DNA of 64,000 bases from a bacterium (GTDB taxonomy: Bacteria; Myxococcota_A; Polyangia; Nannocystales; Nannocystaceae), in NCBI GenBank assembly GCA_024742475.1, contig JANSYI010000002.1, positions 434,001 through 498,000 on the forward strand. Reading direction: 5' to 3'. Both the position numbers and the translations under genes were made by a program. Positions 56,520 to 64,000 of this stretch are shown piece by piece; the stretch's first letter is position 1; every line of letters starts with the position of its first letter. The notes beneath the pieces are model-generated. The model saw nothing but the letters and a program-made list of their open reading frames with translations. It was not told where the DNA came from and did no database searches.

Positions 56520-57749
56520 TCAACCCGGCGAACACCCCTTGGTGTCCTTCAGTGTCATGTCGATCCGGTCCTCGACTTCGACGTCTTCCCAGACGCTGCC
56601 GAAGCGTCGGCTGACGAAGCGCAGCCGCTCACGCACCTTGCGTCCCATGTAGCCCGACGCTGGCACCGGATGCTGCACGGGCAAGCGCTTCACGTAGGCC
56701 GGGTGGAAGCGGACTTCTTCTCGACACCCCTCGCGCATCGTCACCCGCAGCACGCCGGTGAGACGGGCGGGGTCGTTGGTGTTCTCGAACAAGAAGTTGC
56801 CGAGCGAGTACATGATGAGGCCCTCGCCGTAGAGCTCGACGCCCTGCAGGACGTGGGGATGATGGGCGATCACCAGGTCGGCGCCCGCGTCGATCAAGGC
56901 GTGCGCCGCCTTCTTCTGCGCGCCGCTGGGGCCGTCCTCGTACTCCTCGCCCCAGTGCACGAACCCCACGAGCACGTCGTAGTCCTCGCGCGCGGCCTCG
57001 ATGATGGGCGCGAGCGTGTCGGGTACCTCTCGGGCGCTGAGAAACGGCAGCGTGGGCGCGTCGTCACGCTGCGGCGCGTTGCTTCGGTTGGTGAACGCGA
57101 GCACGCCGACCCGCCAGCCCTTGGCCTCGACCGGCTGGACGCGAAACACATCGTCGTGGGTGGGTGCACCCAGCGGCACGATGCCCAGCTCCTCGAGGAT
57201 CTTCGGCGTCTGCTCGACGCCGGCGAGTCGCTGATCGTACCAATGGTTGTTCGCCAGGCTGACCGCCGAGAAGCCCCCGTCGACGAGCAGCTGCGCGTGC
57301 TCCTTGGAGGCCCCAAACGCGAACTTCGACCCGATCGGCGAGGTGGGGGGCAGCTCGTAGACCAGCGGGGTCTCGAGGTTGCCGATGAGCATGTCGCTGC
57401 GCAGCGCCGCGCCCATGGGCTCGAACACCGCGTAGCCATCCTCGGGGATCGGATCGAACCCCGTCTCGCGGTAGCGCCCGAAGATGATGTCGCCGACGAA
57501 GGTGAGCGTGAGGGCGTCGGACTTGGGGGGCTTGGGCTCAGGCAGCGGCTCGGTCGGCTCGGTCGGCGCCACCTCGGGCGCAGCGTCGCCGGGCGCCTCC
57601 TCGACCGCACGCGGCGCAGGCTCCGAAGACGGCGACGGCTCGGCTGCGGGAGCGGTCGCGGCCTCCACGGGCGGGACCTCGGCCTGGGGCCGCGAGCACG
57701 CGGCCGCGACTAGGAAGGAAAGGCACGCGAGCACTGATCGAGCAGCCAT
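56520..57749 (-). CDS. CapA-family lipoprotein (metallophosphatase-like)
   Basis: 409-aa predicted lipoprotein starting at ATG 57749, which has a strong ribosome-binding site GGAGGGGAG five bases upstream. The signal peptide ends in VAAAC. A Pro/Glu/Ala-rich spacer (to about 85) leads to a PGA_cap/CapA domain: FVGDIIFGR, LIGNLETPL, SLANNHWYDQ, VGFVHWGEEY, DLVIAHHPHVLQGVE and YSLGNFLF, matching the metal-binding residues of the family. CapA proteins are linked to poly-gamma-glutamate capsule synthesis, but the domain also occurs alone with unknown substrates. It is the last gene of a kinase-lipoprotein-CapA operon; its first 40 bases overlap the end of the gene before it. Confidence 0.88.
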   Translation of the reverse strand: MAARSVLACLSFLVAAACSRPQAEVPPVEAATAPAAEPSPSSEPAPRAVEEAPGDAAPEVAPTEPTEPLPEPKPPKSDALTLTFVGDIIFGRYRETGFDPIPEDGYAVFEPMGAALRSDMLIGNLETPLVYELPPTSPIGSKFAFGASKEHAQLLVDGGFSAVSLANNHWYDQRLAGVEQTPKILEELGIVPLGAPTHDDVFRVQPVEAKGWRVGVLAFTNRSNAPQRDDAPTLPFLSAREVPDTLAPIIEAAREDYDVLVGFVHWGEEYEDGPSGAQKKAAHALIDAGADLVIAHHPHVLQGVELYGEGLIMYSLGNFLFENTNDPARLTGVLRVTMREGCREEVRFHPAYVKRLPVQHPVPASGYMGRKVRERLRFVSRRFGSVWEDVEVEDRIDMTLKDTKGCSPG

Positions 57750-58174
57750 GCGAACTCCCCTCCGTCTCGGGTGATCAGAACGGCAACACACGCCGCCGCG
57801 GCAGCGGAGGTCTCCTTCTCGCATGCAGCTTGGTCATCCTCTCGGGTGGCTTCGAGCAGGGTCACGGAACGCGCGCCGTCGCCATCGACCCGCCGGTACA
57901 TCGAGATTGCGGCGTCGAACATGGTGTTGCACGCCGCTTTGGGGCTGGGCAGCGGCTGGGGCAGCGAGCCGTCGACCCGGCGTCGGATCTCCTCGGCCTC
58001 CGCGTCGTAGTCGGGCTGAGCCTCGACCCCCTTGACTTGGTTGCCGACGCGAATGGACCCCTCCCCGGGCTTCGCGGGCGCGGAGAGTCCCGGGCCCCCG
58101 GTGCGACTGGGGCCGGAGTCCTTGGCGCACGCACCCGCGAGGGTGAGCAGCGAGAGCAAGAACGGGCGATACAC
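57710..58174 (-). CDS. small lipoprotein in the kinase-CapA operon
   Basis: 154-aa predicted lipoprotein: short signal peptide with the lipobox LAGAC, then a Gly/Pro-rich linker and a helical domain with three cysteines (about 80-150: SPKAACNTMFDAAISMYRR, DDQAACEKETSAAAAACVAVLI, LLDQCSRAF). No family is recognised. It begins 3 bases after the stop of the Ser/Thr kinase gene and overlaps the start of the CapA gene by 40 bases, so all three are coordinately expressed. Confidence 0.75.
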   Translation of the reverse strand: MYRPFLLSLLTLAGACAKDSGPSRTGGPGLSAPAKPGEGSIRVGNQVKGVEAQPDYDAEAEEIRRRVDGSLPQPLPSPKAACNTMFDAAISMYRRVDGDGARSVTLLEATREDDQAACEKETSAAAAACVAVLITRDGGEFAWLLDQCSRAFPS

Positions 58175-58177
58175 GGC

Positions 58178-60175
58178 TCAGCCTTTGGGCGAGAGCTTCT
58201 TGCTCTTCTTGCCGCCTTTTTTCTTCTTCTTCTTGGTGCCCTTTTTCTTCTTCTTGCCGCCGGTGTTGCGGGGGCCGTTGCCATCCTTGGGCGAAAGCTT
58301 GCCCTTGGAGCCGCCTCCGGAGTCGCCGCCGGAGTTCGAGCCTCCGCCGGAGTTGGAACCCCCCCCAGCGTTGGAACCGCCTCCGGAACCGCCTCCGGAA
58401 CCGCCTCCGGATTTGGAACCACCGCCGGACTTGGAACCTCCTCCGGAGTTGGAGCCTCCTCCAGAACCTCCTCCGGATTTGGAGCCTCCTCCAGAGTTGG
58501 AACCGCCGCCGGCAGGCTCTCCGCCCTCGGCTGCGCCACCTTCGGCCTCGCCGCCCTCGGCCTCGCCGCCCTCGGCCTCGCCGCCCTCGGCTTCGCCCGC
58601 CTCGGCACCGGCCACGCCGGCTTCTTCGCCGGCTTCTTCGCCGGCTTCTTCGCCCGCTTCTTCGCCCGCTTCGTCTCCGCTGCCGACGTCGGGAAGCTTG
58701 GCGGCCTCGGCTTCCGCTGCGGCCTTGGCCTCGTCTTCGGCGGCTTTGGCTTCGGCCTGCTGCTTCTCCGCGCTGGCGGCCGCGTCGGCGGCGAGCGCCT
58801 TCGCGTCGGGGTTTTGCATCGCAGCGTAGGCGAAGTAGCCCCCGCCGCCGATCAGGGCCAGCGCGACCAGAGCGATCACGATGAAGCCGCCTTTGCCCGA
58901 GCTCATGTTGCTGTCGGGGCGGTCGTCGAAGTCTTCGCCGATGGCCCAGTCACCGCCGCCGGCGATCGTGGGCTGAGCGCCCTTGGGCGCCCCGGAGAGC
59001 TCGGAGGAGAAGGTGGGACCCGCACCGGCCGCGCCGGCACCCATGACCATCACGTCATCGCTCGCGCTGGGCGAGGCCGGACCGGGTGCGGGCACGGGCA
59101 CGGGCGCGGGCATGGCTGCGCCCGCGGGCGGCCGCATTTGCGGGGGCCCCGACGACGCGATCGTTCCGCCCGGCGGCGGGGTCGAGGGCATCGACGTGCC
59201 ACGACCGGTGGTGCCGGACTTGCTGAGGAACGGCACGAAGAAGCCGCCTTCGAGGTTTTCGTACGGCTCGAGCGCGGCGCTCATCTCGGCTGCGCTGGAG
59301 AAGCGCTCGGCCGGGTTCTTCTTGAGGCAGCGCTCCACCACCGCGGCGAGGCCAGGGTCGATGCCCGGGACGGCCCCGGTGATGGGCGCCGGCTCCCGCG
59401 TAGTGACGTTGAGGAGCGTCGAGGCCATCGTGGCGCCCATGAACGGGTTTCGACCGGCCAACGCCCAGTAGAGGATGACGCCCATCGCCCAGATGTCGGT
59501 GCGCAGGTCGGCTTGGGCCGCGCCCTCGGTCTGCTCGGGCGACATGTACTCGGGCGTCCCCATGAGCACGCCCATGCCCGTCTTGCCGGCCTGGTCTCCC
59601 TCGGTGAACTTCGAGATGCCGAAGTCCATGAGCTTGACCAGCAGCTGCCCCGGCTCGGGTTCGTGCAGGAAGATGTTCTCGGGCTTGAGGTCGCGGTGAA
59701 CGATGCCGACCTCGTGCGCGGCGTGCAGGCCCTCGAGCGCCTGACGCACGACCATGGCGACCGTGCCGGGGTCGACGGGCGAGCGCTGCTGCATGAACTG
59801 GGCGAAGTCGGCCCCGTGCAGCATCTCCATGACGATGTAGGGCCCCAGCTGCGAGCGCCCCAGGTCGAGGATGTCGCAGATGTGCTTGCTTCCGATTCGC
59901 CCCGCCGCGGTGGCTTCGTTGCGGAACCGGCTGAGCACGCCCTCGTCCTTGGAGAACTGGACGTGCATGAGCTTGATCGCGACCGTCTTCTTGACGAGCG
60001 TGTTCTCGCACTTCCACACCGCCCCCATACCACCCTCGCCGAGCTGCGTGACGAAGCGAAACTTGCCGTCGAGGACACGCCCGGCGAGCGGCATGAGCTT
60101 CTCGCTGGTGGGGCAGAGCAGCACGTCTTCGCCATGCTGCTGCCCGCAATGCGGACACGGAGGAAGCCCGGTCAT
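58178..60175 (-). CDS. Ser/Thr protein kinase with zinc-ribbon N-terminus and low-complexity extracytoplasmic tail
   Basis: 665-aa transmembrane kinase, start ATG 60175 (GTG 60193 is an upstream alternative). An N-terminal ribbon (CPHC at 7-10, CP at 21-22) precedes an intact kinase domain: GEGGMGAVW, Lys68 (VAIK), HRDLKPEN with Asp162, DFG Asp184 and the activation-loop end GTPEYMSPEQ. A Pro/Ala linker leads to a transmembrane helix (about 427-450). The extracytoplasmic part has acidic EEAG repeats, then EAEGG repeats, then about 85 residues of GGGS-type repeats, and ends in lysine runs (KKKKKGTKKKKKKGGKK). It starts the operon with the small lipoprotein and CapA genes and is divergent from the HtrA-like gene. 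Confidence 0.93.
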   Translation of the reverse strand: MTGLPPCPHCGQQHGEDVLLCPTSEKLMPLAGRVLDGKFRFVTQLGEGGMGAVWKCENTLVKKTVAIKLMHVQFSKDEGVLSRFRNEATAAGRIGSKHICDILDLGRSQLGPYIVMEMLHGADFAQFMQQRSPVDPGTVAMVVRQALEGLHAAHEVGIVHRDLKPENIFLHEPEPGQLLVKLMDFGISKFTEGDQAGKTGMGVLMGTPEYMSPEQTEGAAQADLRTDIWAMGVILYWALAGRNPFMGATMASTLLNVTTREPAPITGAVPGIDPGLAAVVERCLKKNPAERFSSAAEMSAALEPYENLEGGFFVPFLSKSGTTGRGTSMPSTPPPGGTIASSGPPQMRPPAGAAMPAPVPVPAPGPASPSASDDVMVMGAGAAGAGPTFSSELSGAPKGAQPTIAGGGDWAIGEDFDDRPDSNMSSGKGGFIVIALVALALIGGGGYFAYAAMQNPDAKALAADAAASAEKQQAEAKAAEDEAKAAAEAEAAKLPDVGSGDEAGEEAGEEAGEEAGEEAGVAGAEAGEAEGGEAEGGEAEGGEAEGGAAEGGEPAGGGSNSGGGSKSGGGSGGGSNSGGGSKSGGGSKSGGGSGGGSGGGSNAGGGSNSGGGSNSGGDSGGGSKGKLSPKDGNGPRNTGGKKKKKGTKKKKKKGGKKSKKLSPKG
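58311..58675. repeat. in-frame short tandem repeats encoding the kinase tail
   Basis: Within the kinase gene, three successive short-period arrays are visible: degenerate 9- to 12-base units encoding GGGS/GGS (58311-58510), 15-base units encoding EAEGG four times (about 58540-58600), and 12-base units encoding EEAG four times (about 58618-58670). All periods are multiples of three, so length variation would keep the frame. Confidence 0.85.
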
Positions 60176-60351
60176 GGGAGCGAGATATAGCACGATCGAC
60201 CTCCCTCGAACGTACGCAGCGAGGGGCTTTGCGGTCTATTGAGCCAGCAGAAACGTCCGAATGCAGGACCTCGGCAGCGCCCTCCTGGGAACAACCCTTG
60301 CGGTCGGCCTGTTCGGGCCTACATTCGCCCTTGGGACCTGCACGAATCGTC

Positions 60352-61638
60352 ATGACTGCTCTCGTCGGAAACGCCCCGCGCCACGTCCTCGCCCTCGGCG
60401 CGCTCCTGCTCGCCTCCACCGCCTGTGATGCCGCCACGCCCGAGCCGGCCAGGTCCGACCCTCGCCCCGAAGCGGTCGCCGCCGCCCAGGTCCCCGCCGC
60501 CGTCGCGGCCAACGAGGTCAAAGCGACACCGGTCTCGGACACCGCGCCGGCGAACGATCCCCCCAGCACGGCCGCGCCGCCGCTGCCCCCCGAGCCGCCG
60601 GCCGCCGACGAGACGCCCGCCGTCGAGCCGCTCTCGCTCGGAGCCCGCACCGAGGACGAGCGCAACAGCACCTCGGTCTTCAAAGCCGCCGCGCCGGCCA
60701 CCGTCTTCGTCACCCAGAGTCAGGTCGTCTACGACCGCTTCTCCATGCGAGCGACCGAGGCTCCAGCGGGCACGGGGTCGGGCTTCATCTGGGACGAAGA
60801 CGGGCACATCGTCACCAACTGTCACGTCGCGCTTCCCAACTGCGAGCTCCGCACGGCCCCCAAGCTCAAGGTCACCCTCTACGACCAAAAGGAATACCCG
60901 GCCACGCTCGTCGGCCACGACCCGGCCAAGGACATCGCGGTCCTCAAGATCGACGCGCCCACCAAGCTCACCCCGCTGCGCCGACCGCCTCGCGGCTACG
61001 AGCTTCAGGTCGGCCAAAAGACGCTCGCCATCGGCAACCCGTTCGGCCTCGACCACACCCTCACGGTGGGGGTCGTCTCCGCCCTCGACCGCGAGGTTCG
61101 AGGCGTGGGAGGCCTGACCATCCGGGACATGGTCCAGACCGACGCCGCAATCAACCCCGGCAACTCCGGCGGCCCGCTGCTCAACTCGGCAGGCGAGCTG
61201 ATCGGCATGAACACCCTCATCTTCTCCGCCAGCGGGAGCTCGGCGGGCATCGGCTTCGCCGTCCCCGTCACCACCATCAACCGGCTCGTGCCGCAGCTCA
61301 TCCGTTCGGGCCGGCCCGAACGGGTCGGGCTGGGCGTGCGGGTGCTCTCCGACAGCCAGGCGCGGCGGCTCGGCGTCAAGGGCGTGGTCATTCGCAAGGT
61401 GCCCAAGGGCTCGCCGGCAGCGACCGCGGGCCTGCGCACCCTCGTCGATCCCCGGGGCCGCGGTGATCTCACGTTCGACGCCATCGTCGCGATCGGGGAG
61501 AACCGCATCGAGAACTTCGACGACCTCTACGGGGCGCTCGAGACGTACAGCGCCGGCGACACGGTCGACGTCATGATCGAGCGCCACCCGGGCAAAAAGG
61601 TGGAGACCGTCAAGGTCGAGCTCGCACGCATCCAATAG
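60352..61638 (+). CDS. HtrA/DegP-like serine protease lipoprotein
   Basis: 428-aa predicted lipoprotein protease, start ATG 60352. The signal peptide ends in the lipobox LASTAC, followed by an Ala/Pro/Glu-rich spacer (to about 95). The trypsin-like domain has His158 (TNCHV, where TNxHV is usual), Asp194 (DIAVLKI) and Ser272 (GNSGGPLLN), plus the GNPFGLDHTLTVGVVSA segment. One PDZ domain follows (about 310-425, LGVRVLSDSQARRLGVKGVVIRKV and FDAIVAIGENRIENFDDLYGAL). HtrA proteases degrade or refold damaged envelope proteins; lipid anchoring is less usual than a plain signal peptide. It is divergent from the kinase operon (176 bases between starts). Confidence 0.92.
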   Translation: MTALVGNAPRHVLALGALLLASTACDAATPEPARSDPRPEAVAAAQVPAAVAANEVKATPVSDTAPANDPPSTAAPPLPPEPPAADETPAVEPLSLGARTEDERNSTSVFKAAAPATVFVTQSQVVYDRFSMRATEAPAGTGSGFIWDEDGHIVTNCHVALPNCELRTAPKLKVTLYDQKEYPATLVGHDPAKDIAVLKIDAPTKLTPLRRPPRGYELQVGQKTLAIGNPFGLDHTLTVGVVSALDREVRGVGGLTIRDMVQTDAAINPGNSGGPLLNSAGELIGMNTLIFSASGSSAGIGFAVPVTTINRLVPQLIRSGRPERVGLGVRVLSDSQARRLGVKGVVIRKVPKGSPAATAGLRTLVDPRGRGDLTFDAIVAIGENRIENFDDLYGALETYSAGDTVDVMIERHPGKKVETVKVELARIQ

Positions 61639-61695
61639 CGGAGCCGCGGCCGGGGGTTTGCGTTCTGGCGCGTGGGGTCTACCCTCCCGGGCGCG

Positions 61696-62592
61696 ATGGA
61701 CGAGCTGCTGCGCGGCATCAACAACACCAAGAACACCCGCGTGGTGGGTGCGGTGACGACCGACCTGGTGACCGAAGCGTGCCGCCGTCACGAGCTCGAG
61801 GGCCTCGACGCCGTCGTCCTCGGTCGCGCGCTGACGGCCGGCTGCCTGCTCGCCACGCTCACCAAGAACGACGACGAGCGGGTGCGCATCGACATGCGGG
61901 GGCAGCGTCGGGTCCAGCAGGTGCTCATCGACGCGCACAGCGACGGCAAGGTCCGAGGGCTGCTGACCACGCGCCCCGGCCCCGTGCCCGTGCCCGATCC
62001 TGACGCGCCGGCTTACCGTACGCAGGTTCGGCACCTCGTCGGTGGCGGCCAAGCGGTGGTCACCCGCGACATCGGCCTGGAGAAGGAGTACCAGGGCGTC
62101 ATCAGCCTCGACTCGGGCGAGATCGACGAAGACCTCGAGCGCTATCTGACCAACTCCGAGCAGCTGCCCTCGGTGATGGCCTGCGAGGTCGAGCTCGACG
62201 GACACGGCAAGGTCGTGCGCTCCGCGGGCATCCTCTGCCAGACCTTCCCTGGCGCGCCGGCGGCGGTGCTCGAGCCGCTTCGCGACTTCGTTCGCGACGG
62301 CGGCCTGGCCGACCTGCTCCGTCACGAGCGGACGCTCGAGGAGGTCGTCGGCTTTGCGCTGCTCGGCGAAGGCTACGAGCCCATGGAACGTCGGGGCCTC
62401 GAGTTTCACTGTCCCTGCGGTCGTGCGCGCGCGCTCTCGGTCGTCTCCACGCTCGGGGCCGCGGACGTGGAACAGCTCGCCTCCGAGCAAGACGAGACCA
62501 CGGTCACCTGCCACTACTGCAACGACGACACCGTGCTGTCGAAGGCCGACCTCCTCGAGCTGGCGGCGCGCATGCGGAGCGAGATGAGCTGA
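61696..62592 (+). CDS. hslO: Hsp33 redox-regulated chaperonin
   Basis: 298-aa cytoplasmic holdase activated by oxidative unfolding. The C-terminal redox switch is intact: CPCGR and CHYC, giving the CxC...CxxC zinc-binding set that releases Zn and forms disulfides on oxidation. N-terminal family landmarks include VGRALTAGCLLATLTK-like and GGQAVVTRDIGLEKEYQGVI; LLGEGYEPMERRGLEFHC lies before the switch. Start ATG 61696. Its stop overlaps the start of the pseudouridine synthase gene (TGATG at 62590-62594), so the two are co-translated. Confidence 0.95.
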   Translation: MDELLRGINNTKNTRVVGAVTTDLVTEACRRHELEGLDAVVLGRALTAGCLLATLTKNDDERVRIDMRGQRRVQQVLIDAHSDGKVRGLLTTRPGPVPVPDPDAPAYRTQVRHLVGGGQAVVTRDIGLEKEYQGVISLDSGEIDEDLERYLTNSEQLPSVMACEVELDGHGKVVRSAGILCQTFPGAPAAVLEPLRDFVRDGGLADLLRHERTLEEVVGFALLGEGYEPMERRGLEFHCPCGRARALSVVSTLGAADVEQLASEQDETTVTCHYCNDDTVLSKADLLELAARMRSEMS

Positions 62593-63509
62593 TGGCCGCG
62601 CGTCCCGTCCGCTTCCGCGTGGTGCCTCGAGAGCGGGGCACGGCCCTGGGCGCGCTCGTCGGCGACCGCCTGCCGGGCATCGGGCGTCGCGAGGGCGTCG
62701 AGCTGGTGAAGGCGGGGGCCGTCTACATCGGCCACCTCCGCGTCCGCGTACCGTCCACCCGCGTGGATGAAGGCGATCGGATCACCGTCTATCCGGACGC
62801 GCTCGAGATCGAGGAGCTCGATCCCGACGAGGCGCTGCGTTTCGTGCATCGCGACCCCTCGTTCGTCGTGCTCGACAAGCCCGCGGGCGTGCCCGTGGCC
62901 GCGACCAAGGCGTCCGCCCGCGGCACGCTGAGCGAGGCGCTGCGCCGCAAGCTGCGCGCCGAGAAGGTCGAGCGGCCCTACGTCGGCGTGGTGCACCGGC
63001 TCGACCAAGGCGCCTCGGGACTGGTCATGTTCACCATCCGCGGCGTCGCCAACAAGAGCGTGCACCGCGACTTCGAGAGTCACGACATCGCCCGCACCTA
63101 CCGAGTGCGCGTGCTCGGCGACGCACCCGACGCGTTCGAGTGCGACGCGGCGCTCGTCGAAAAGCCCGGCAGCGACAGCATGCAGGTCGCACAGTCTGGG
63201 CAGGCGCGCGCCAAGCCTGCCCGCACGGTGTTCCGCCGGGTCGACCCCGTGCTCGACATGCCCGGCACATCGCTGCTCGAGGTCTCGCTCGTCACCGGGC
63301 GCACCCACCAGATCCGCGTCCACGCCGCGCACAGCGGGCATCCGGTGCTCGGCGATCGGCGCTACGGCGATTCCGACGCCGACCGCCTGCACCTGCACGC
63401 GTGGCGGCTCGAGTTCGAACATCCCCTCGAAGGGGGCGTTCGGCTGGACCTGCAGACGGACCTCGAGCCATGGGCCCGGGCGAAGAACGACGCGACTGAT
63501 ACGCTGTAG
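62592..63509 (+). CDS. RluA-family RNA pseudouridine synthase
   Basis: 305-aa enzyme converting uridine to pseudouridine in rRNA or tRNA. Residues about 10-75 look like an S4 RNA-binding domain (VGDRLPGIGRREGVELVKAGAVYIGHLRV). The catalytic domain has LDKPAGVPV, the catalytic Asp138 in HRLDQGASGL, RTYRVRV, VTGRTHQIRVHAAHSGHPVLGDRRYG and LHLHAWRLEF, all typical of the RluA/RluC/RluD group. The exact target position is not assignable. It is coupled to hslO by a one-base TGATG overlap. A carboxypeptidase frame begins just downstream. Confidence 0.93.
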   Translation: MAARPVRFRVVPRERGTALGALVGDRLPGIGRREGVELVKAGAVYIGHLRVRVPSTRVDEGDRITVYPDALEIEELDPDEALRFVHRDPSFVVLDKPAGVPVAATKASARGTLSEALRRKLRAEKVERPYVGVVHRLDQGASGLVMFTIRGVANKSVHRDFESHDIARTYRVRVLGDAPDAFECDAALVEKPGSDSMQVAQSGQARAKPARTVFRRVDPVLDMPGTSLLEVSLVTGRTHQIRVHAAHSGHPVLGDRRYGDSDADRLHLHAWRLEFEHPLEGGVRLDLQTDLEPWARAKNDATDTL

Positions 63510-63523
63510 CGGCTCTGCCTGCC

Positions 63524-64000
63524 TTGCTCGCATCCCTGCTGCTCTTCGCCGCCGCGCCTCACGGCGACGCGCTCGTGCGCGTGCAAACACCGACGGCCTC
63601 CGACGCCGCCACCGTCCACGAGCTCGGGCTCGACGTATGGACCGAGGTCCCACAGGGTCCGTGGCTCGACGTCCGCGTGAAGCAAGGGCAGTGGGCGCAG
63701 CTCGACGTCACGGGGCTCGACTACGAAGTGCGCGTGCCCGACCTCGGTCCGCAGGTCGAGGCCGAGCGCTTGCGGCTGGCCGGACCCGTCGCCCACGGAG
63801 GCGAACCCGACCCCGACGCGTTCTTCGGGGACTTCGCCGACCTCGCCCAGATTCACGCGCGCATCGACGAGCTCGCGGCGCTGCATCCGGACATCGCGAC
63901 GGTGATCGAGACGGGCGAGAGCCTCGAGGGGCGCAGGCTGCCCGCGCTTCGAGTTACCCGGGCGCCCGAGGGCTCGCCGACGATTCTGCTCGACGCAGGC
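63524..64000 (+). CDS. M14-type zinc carboxypeptidase, N-terminal part (runs off the window)
   Basis: 159 codons are visible, open to the end of the window. Start unclear: TTG 63524 gives a short hydrophobic signal peptide (MLASLLLFAAAPHGDA), and no ATG or GTG exists in frame upstream after the stop at 63497. A propeptide-like region follows (about 17-90, VPQGPWLDVRVKQGQWAQLDVTGLDYEV), then the start of an M14 catalytic domain (about 108-159: QIHARIDELAALHPDIATV, then IETGESLEGRRLPALRV, as in other M14 proteins). The zinc-binding HxxE motif, expected just after LLDAG, lies beyond the window. It would be a secreted metallocarboxypeptidase; it lies 14 bases after the pseudouridine synthase gene. 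Confidence 0.75.
   Translation, partial: MLASLLLFAAAPHGDALVRVQTPTASDAATVHELGLDVWTEVPQGPWLDVRVKQGQWAQLDVTGLDYEVRVPDLGPQVEAERLRLAGPVAHGGEPDPDAFFGDFADLAQIHARIDELAALHPDIATVIETGESLEGRRLPALRVTRAPEGSPTILLDAG

Overview
This is a GC-rich, gene-dense chromosomal window with 46 protein-coding genes and no rRNA, tRNA, insertion sequence or CRISPR array that I can see. The gene content points to a myxobacterium, probably of the Nannocystineae type. The reasons are many Ser/Thr kinase-fold proteins including kinase-TPR fusions, hybrid histidine kinases, a secreted protease with a MYXO-CTERM-like tail, numerous lipoproteins with Thr/Gly/Asp-rich or Cys-rich spacers, VWA and VIT proteins, and a mitochondrial/spd-type EF-G. 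Species-level placement is inference.

Layout. 1-1122: 3' part of an ornithine aminotransferase. 1208-8321: a tightly packed five-gene signalling cluster (PAS hybrid histidine kinase, lone REC, CheB-CheR-PAS fusion, GAF histidine kinase, lone REC). 8305-10985: two ArsA-family ATPases on the minus strand flanking a biotinyl carrier protein. 11084-13904: methionine aminopeptidase and a molybdopterin oxidoreductase. 13969-19041: kinase-like TPR protein, TPR-like lipoprotein and FHA protein. 19066-24392: two spacer-rich lipoproteins, ATP-dependent PEP carboxykinase, and a pseudokinase coupled to an unknown gene. 24529-30246: a FecR-VIT-VWA-TPR mosaic lipoprotein and release factor 3. 30387-32555: an OprP/OprO-type porin between two paralogous small PepSY-like proteins whose start codons carry identical Pho-box-like 11-bp repeat triads, followed by a 92-bp tandem repeat array. 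32560-38100: VWA lipoprotein divergent from a trypsin-like protease that is translationally coupled to a Cache-domain Ser/Thr kinase. 38292-46513: BY-kinase, small membrane protein, EF-G, a second TPR pseudokinase and a small membrane protein. 46531-50206: transketolase, SDR and VOC protein. 50219-55315: lipoprotein, poly-Lys envelope protein, aspartate-semialdehyde dehydrogenase, small protein, DusC-like tRNA-dihydrouridine synthase and TM2 protein. 55312-60175: Somatomedin B/Kazal/antistasin-like lipoprotein and a kinase-lipoprotein-CapA operon. 60352-64000: HtrA-like lipoprotein protease, Hsp33, RluA-family pseudouridine synthase and the start of an M14 carboxypeptidase.

Two themes link the genes. 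The first is sensing and signalling at the cell envelope, with five kinase-fold Ser/Thr proteins (three of them lacking key catalytic residues), two histidine kinases, four receiver domains, an FHA protein and several extracytoplasmic VWA, Cache and protease modules. The second is compact housekeeping: translation (prfC, EF-G, map, Dus, RluA), central carbon metabolism (pckA, tkt) and redox chaperone function (hslO). The most unusual signals are the porin locus with its paired 11-bp operators, the complementary lysine losses in the ArsA pair, and the degenerate catalytic sites in the CheB and kinase-like proteins.
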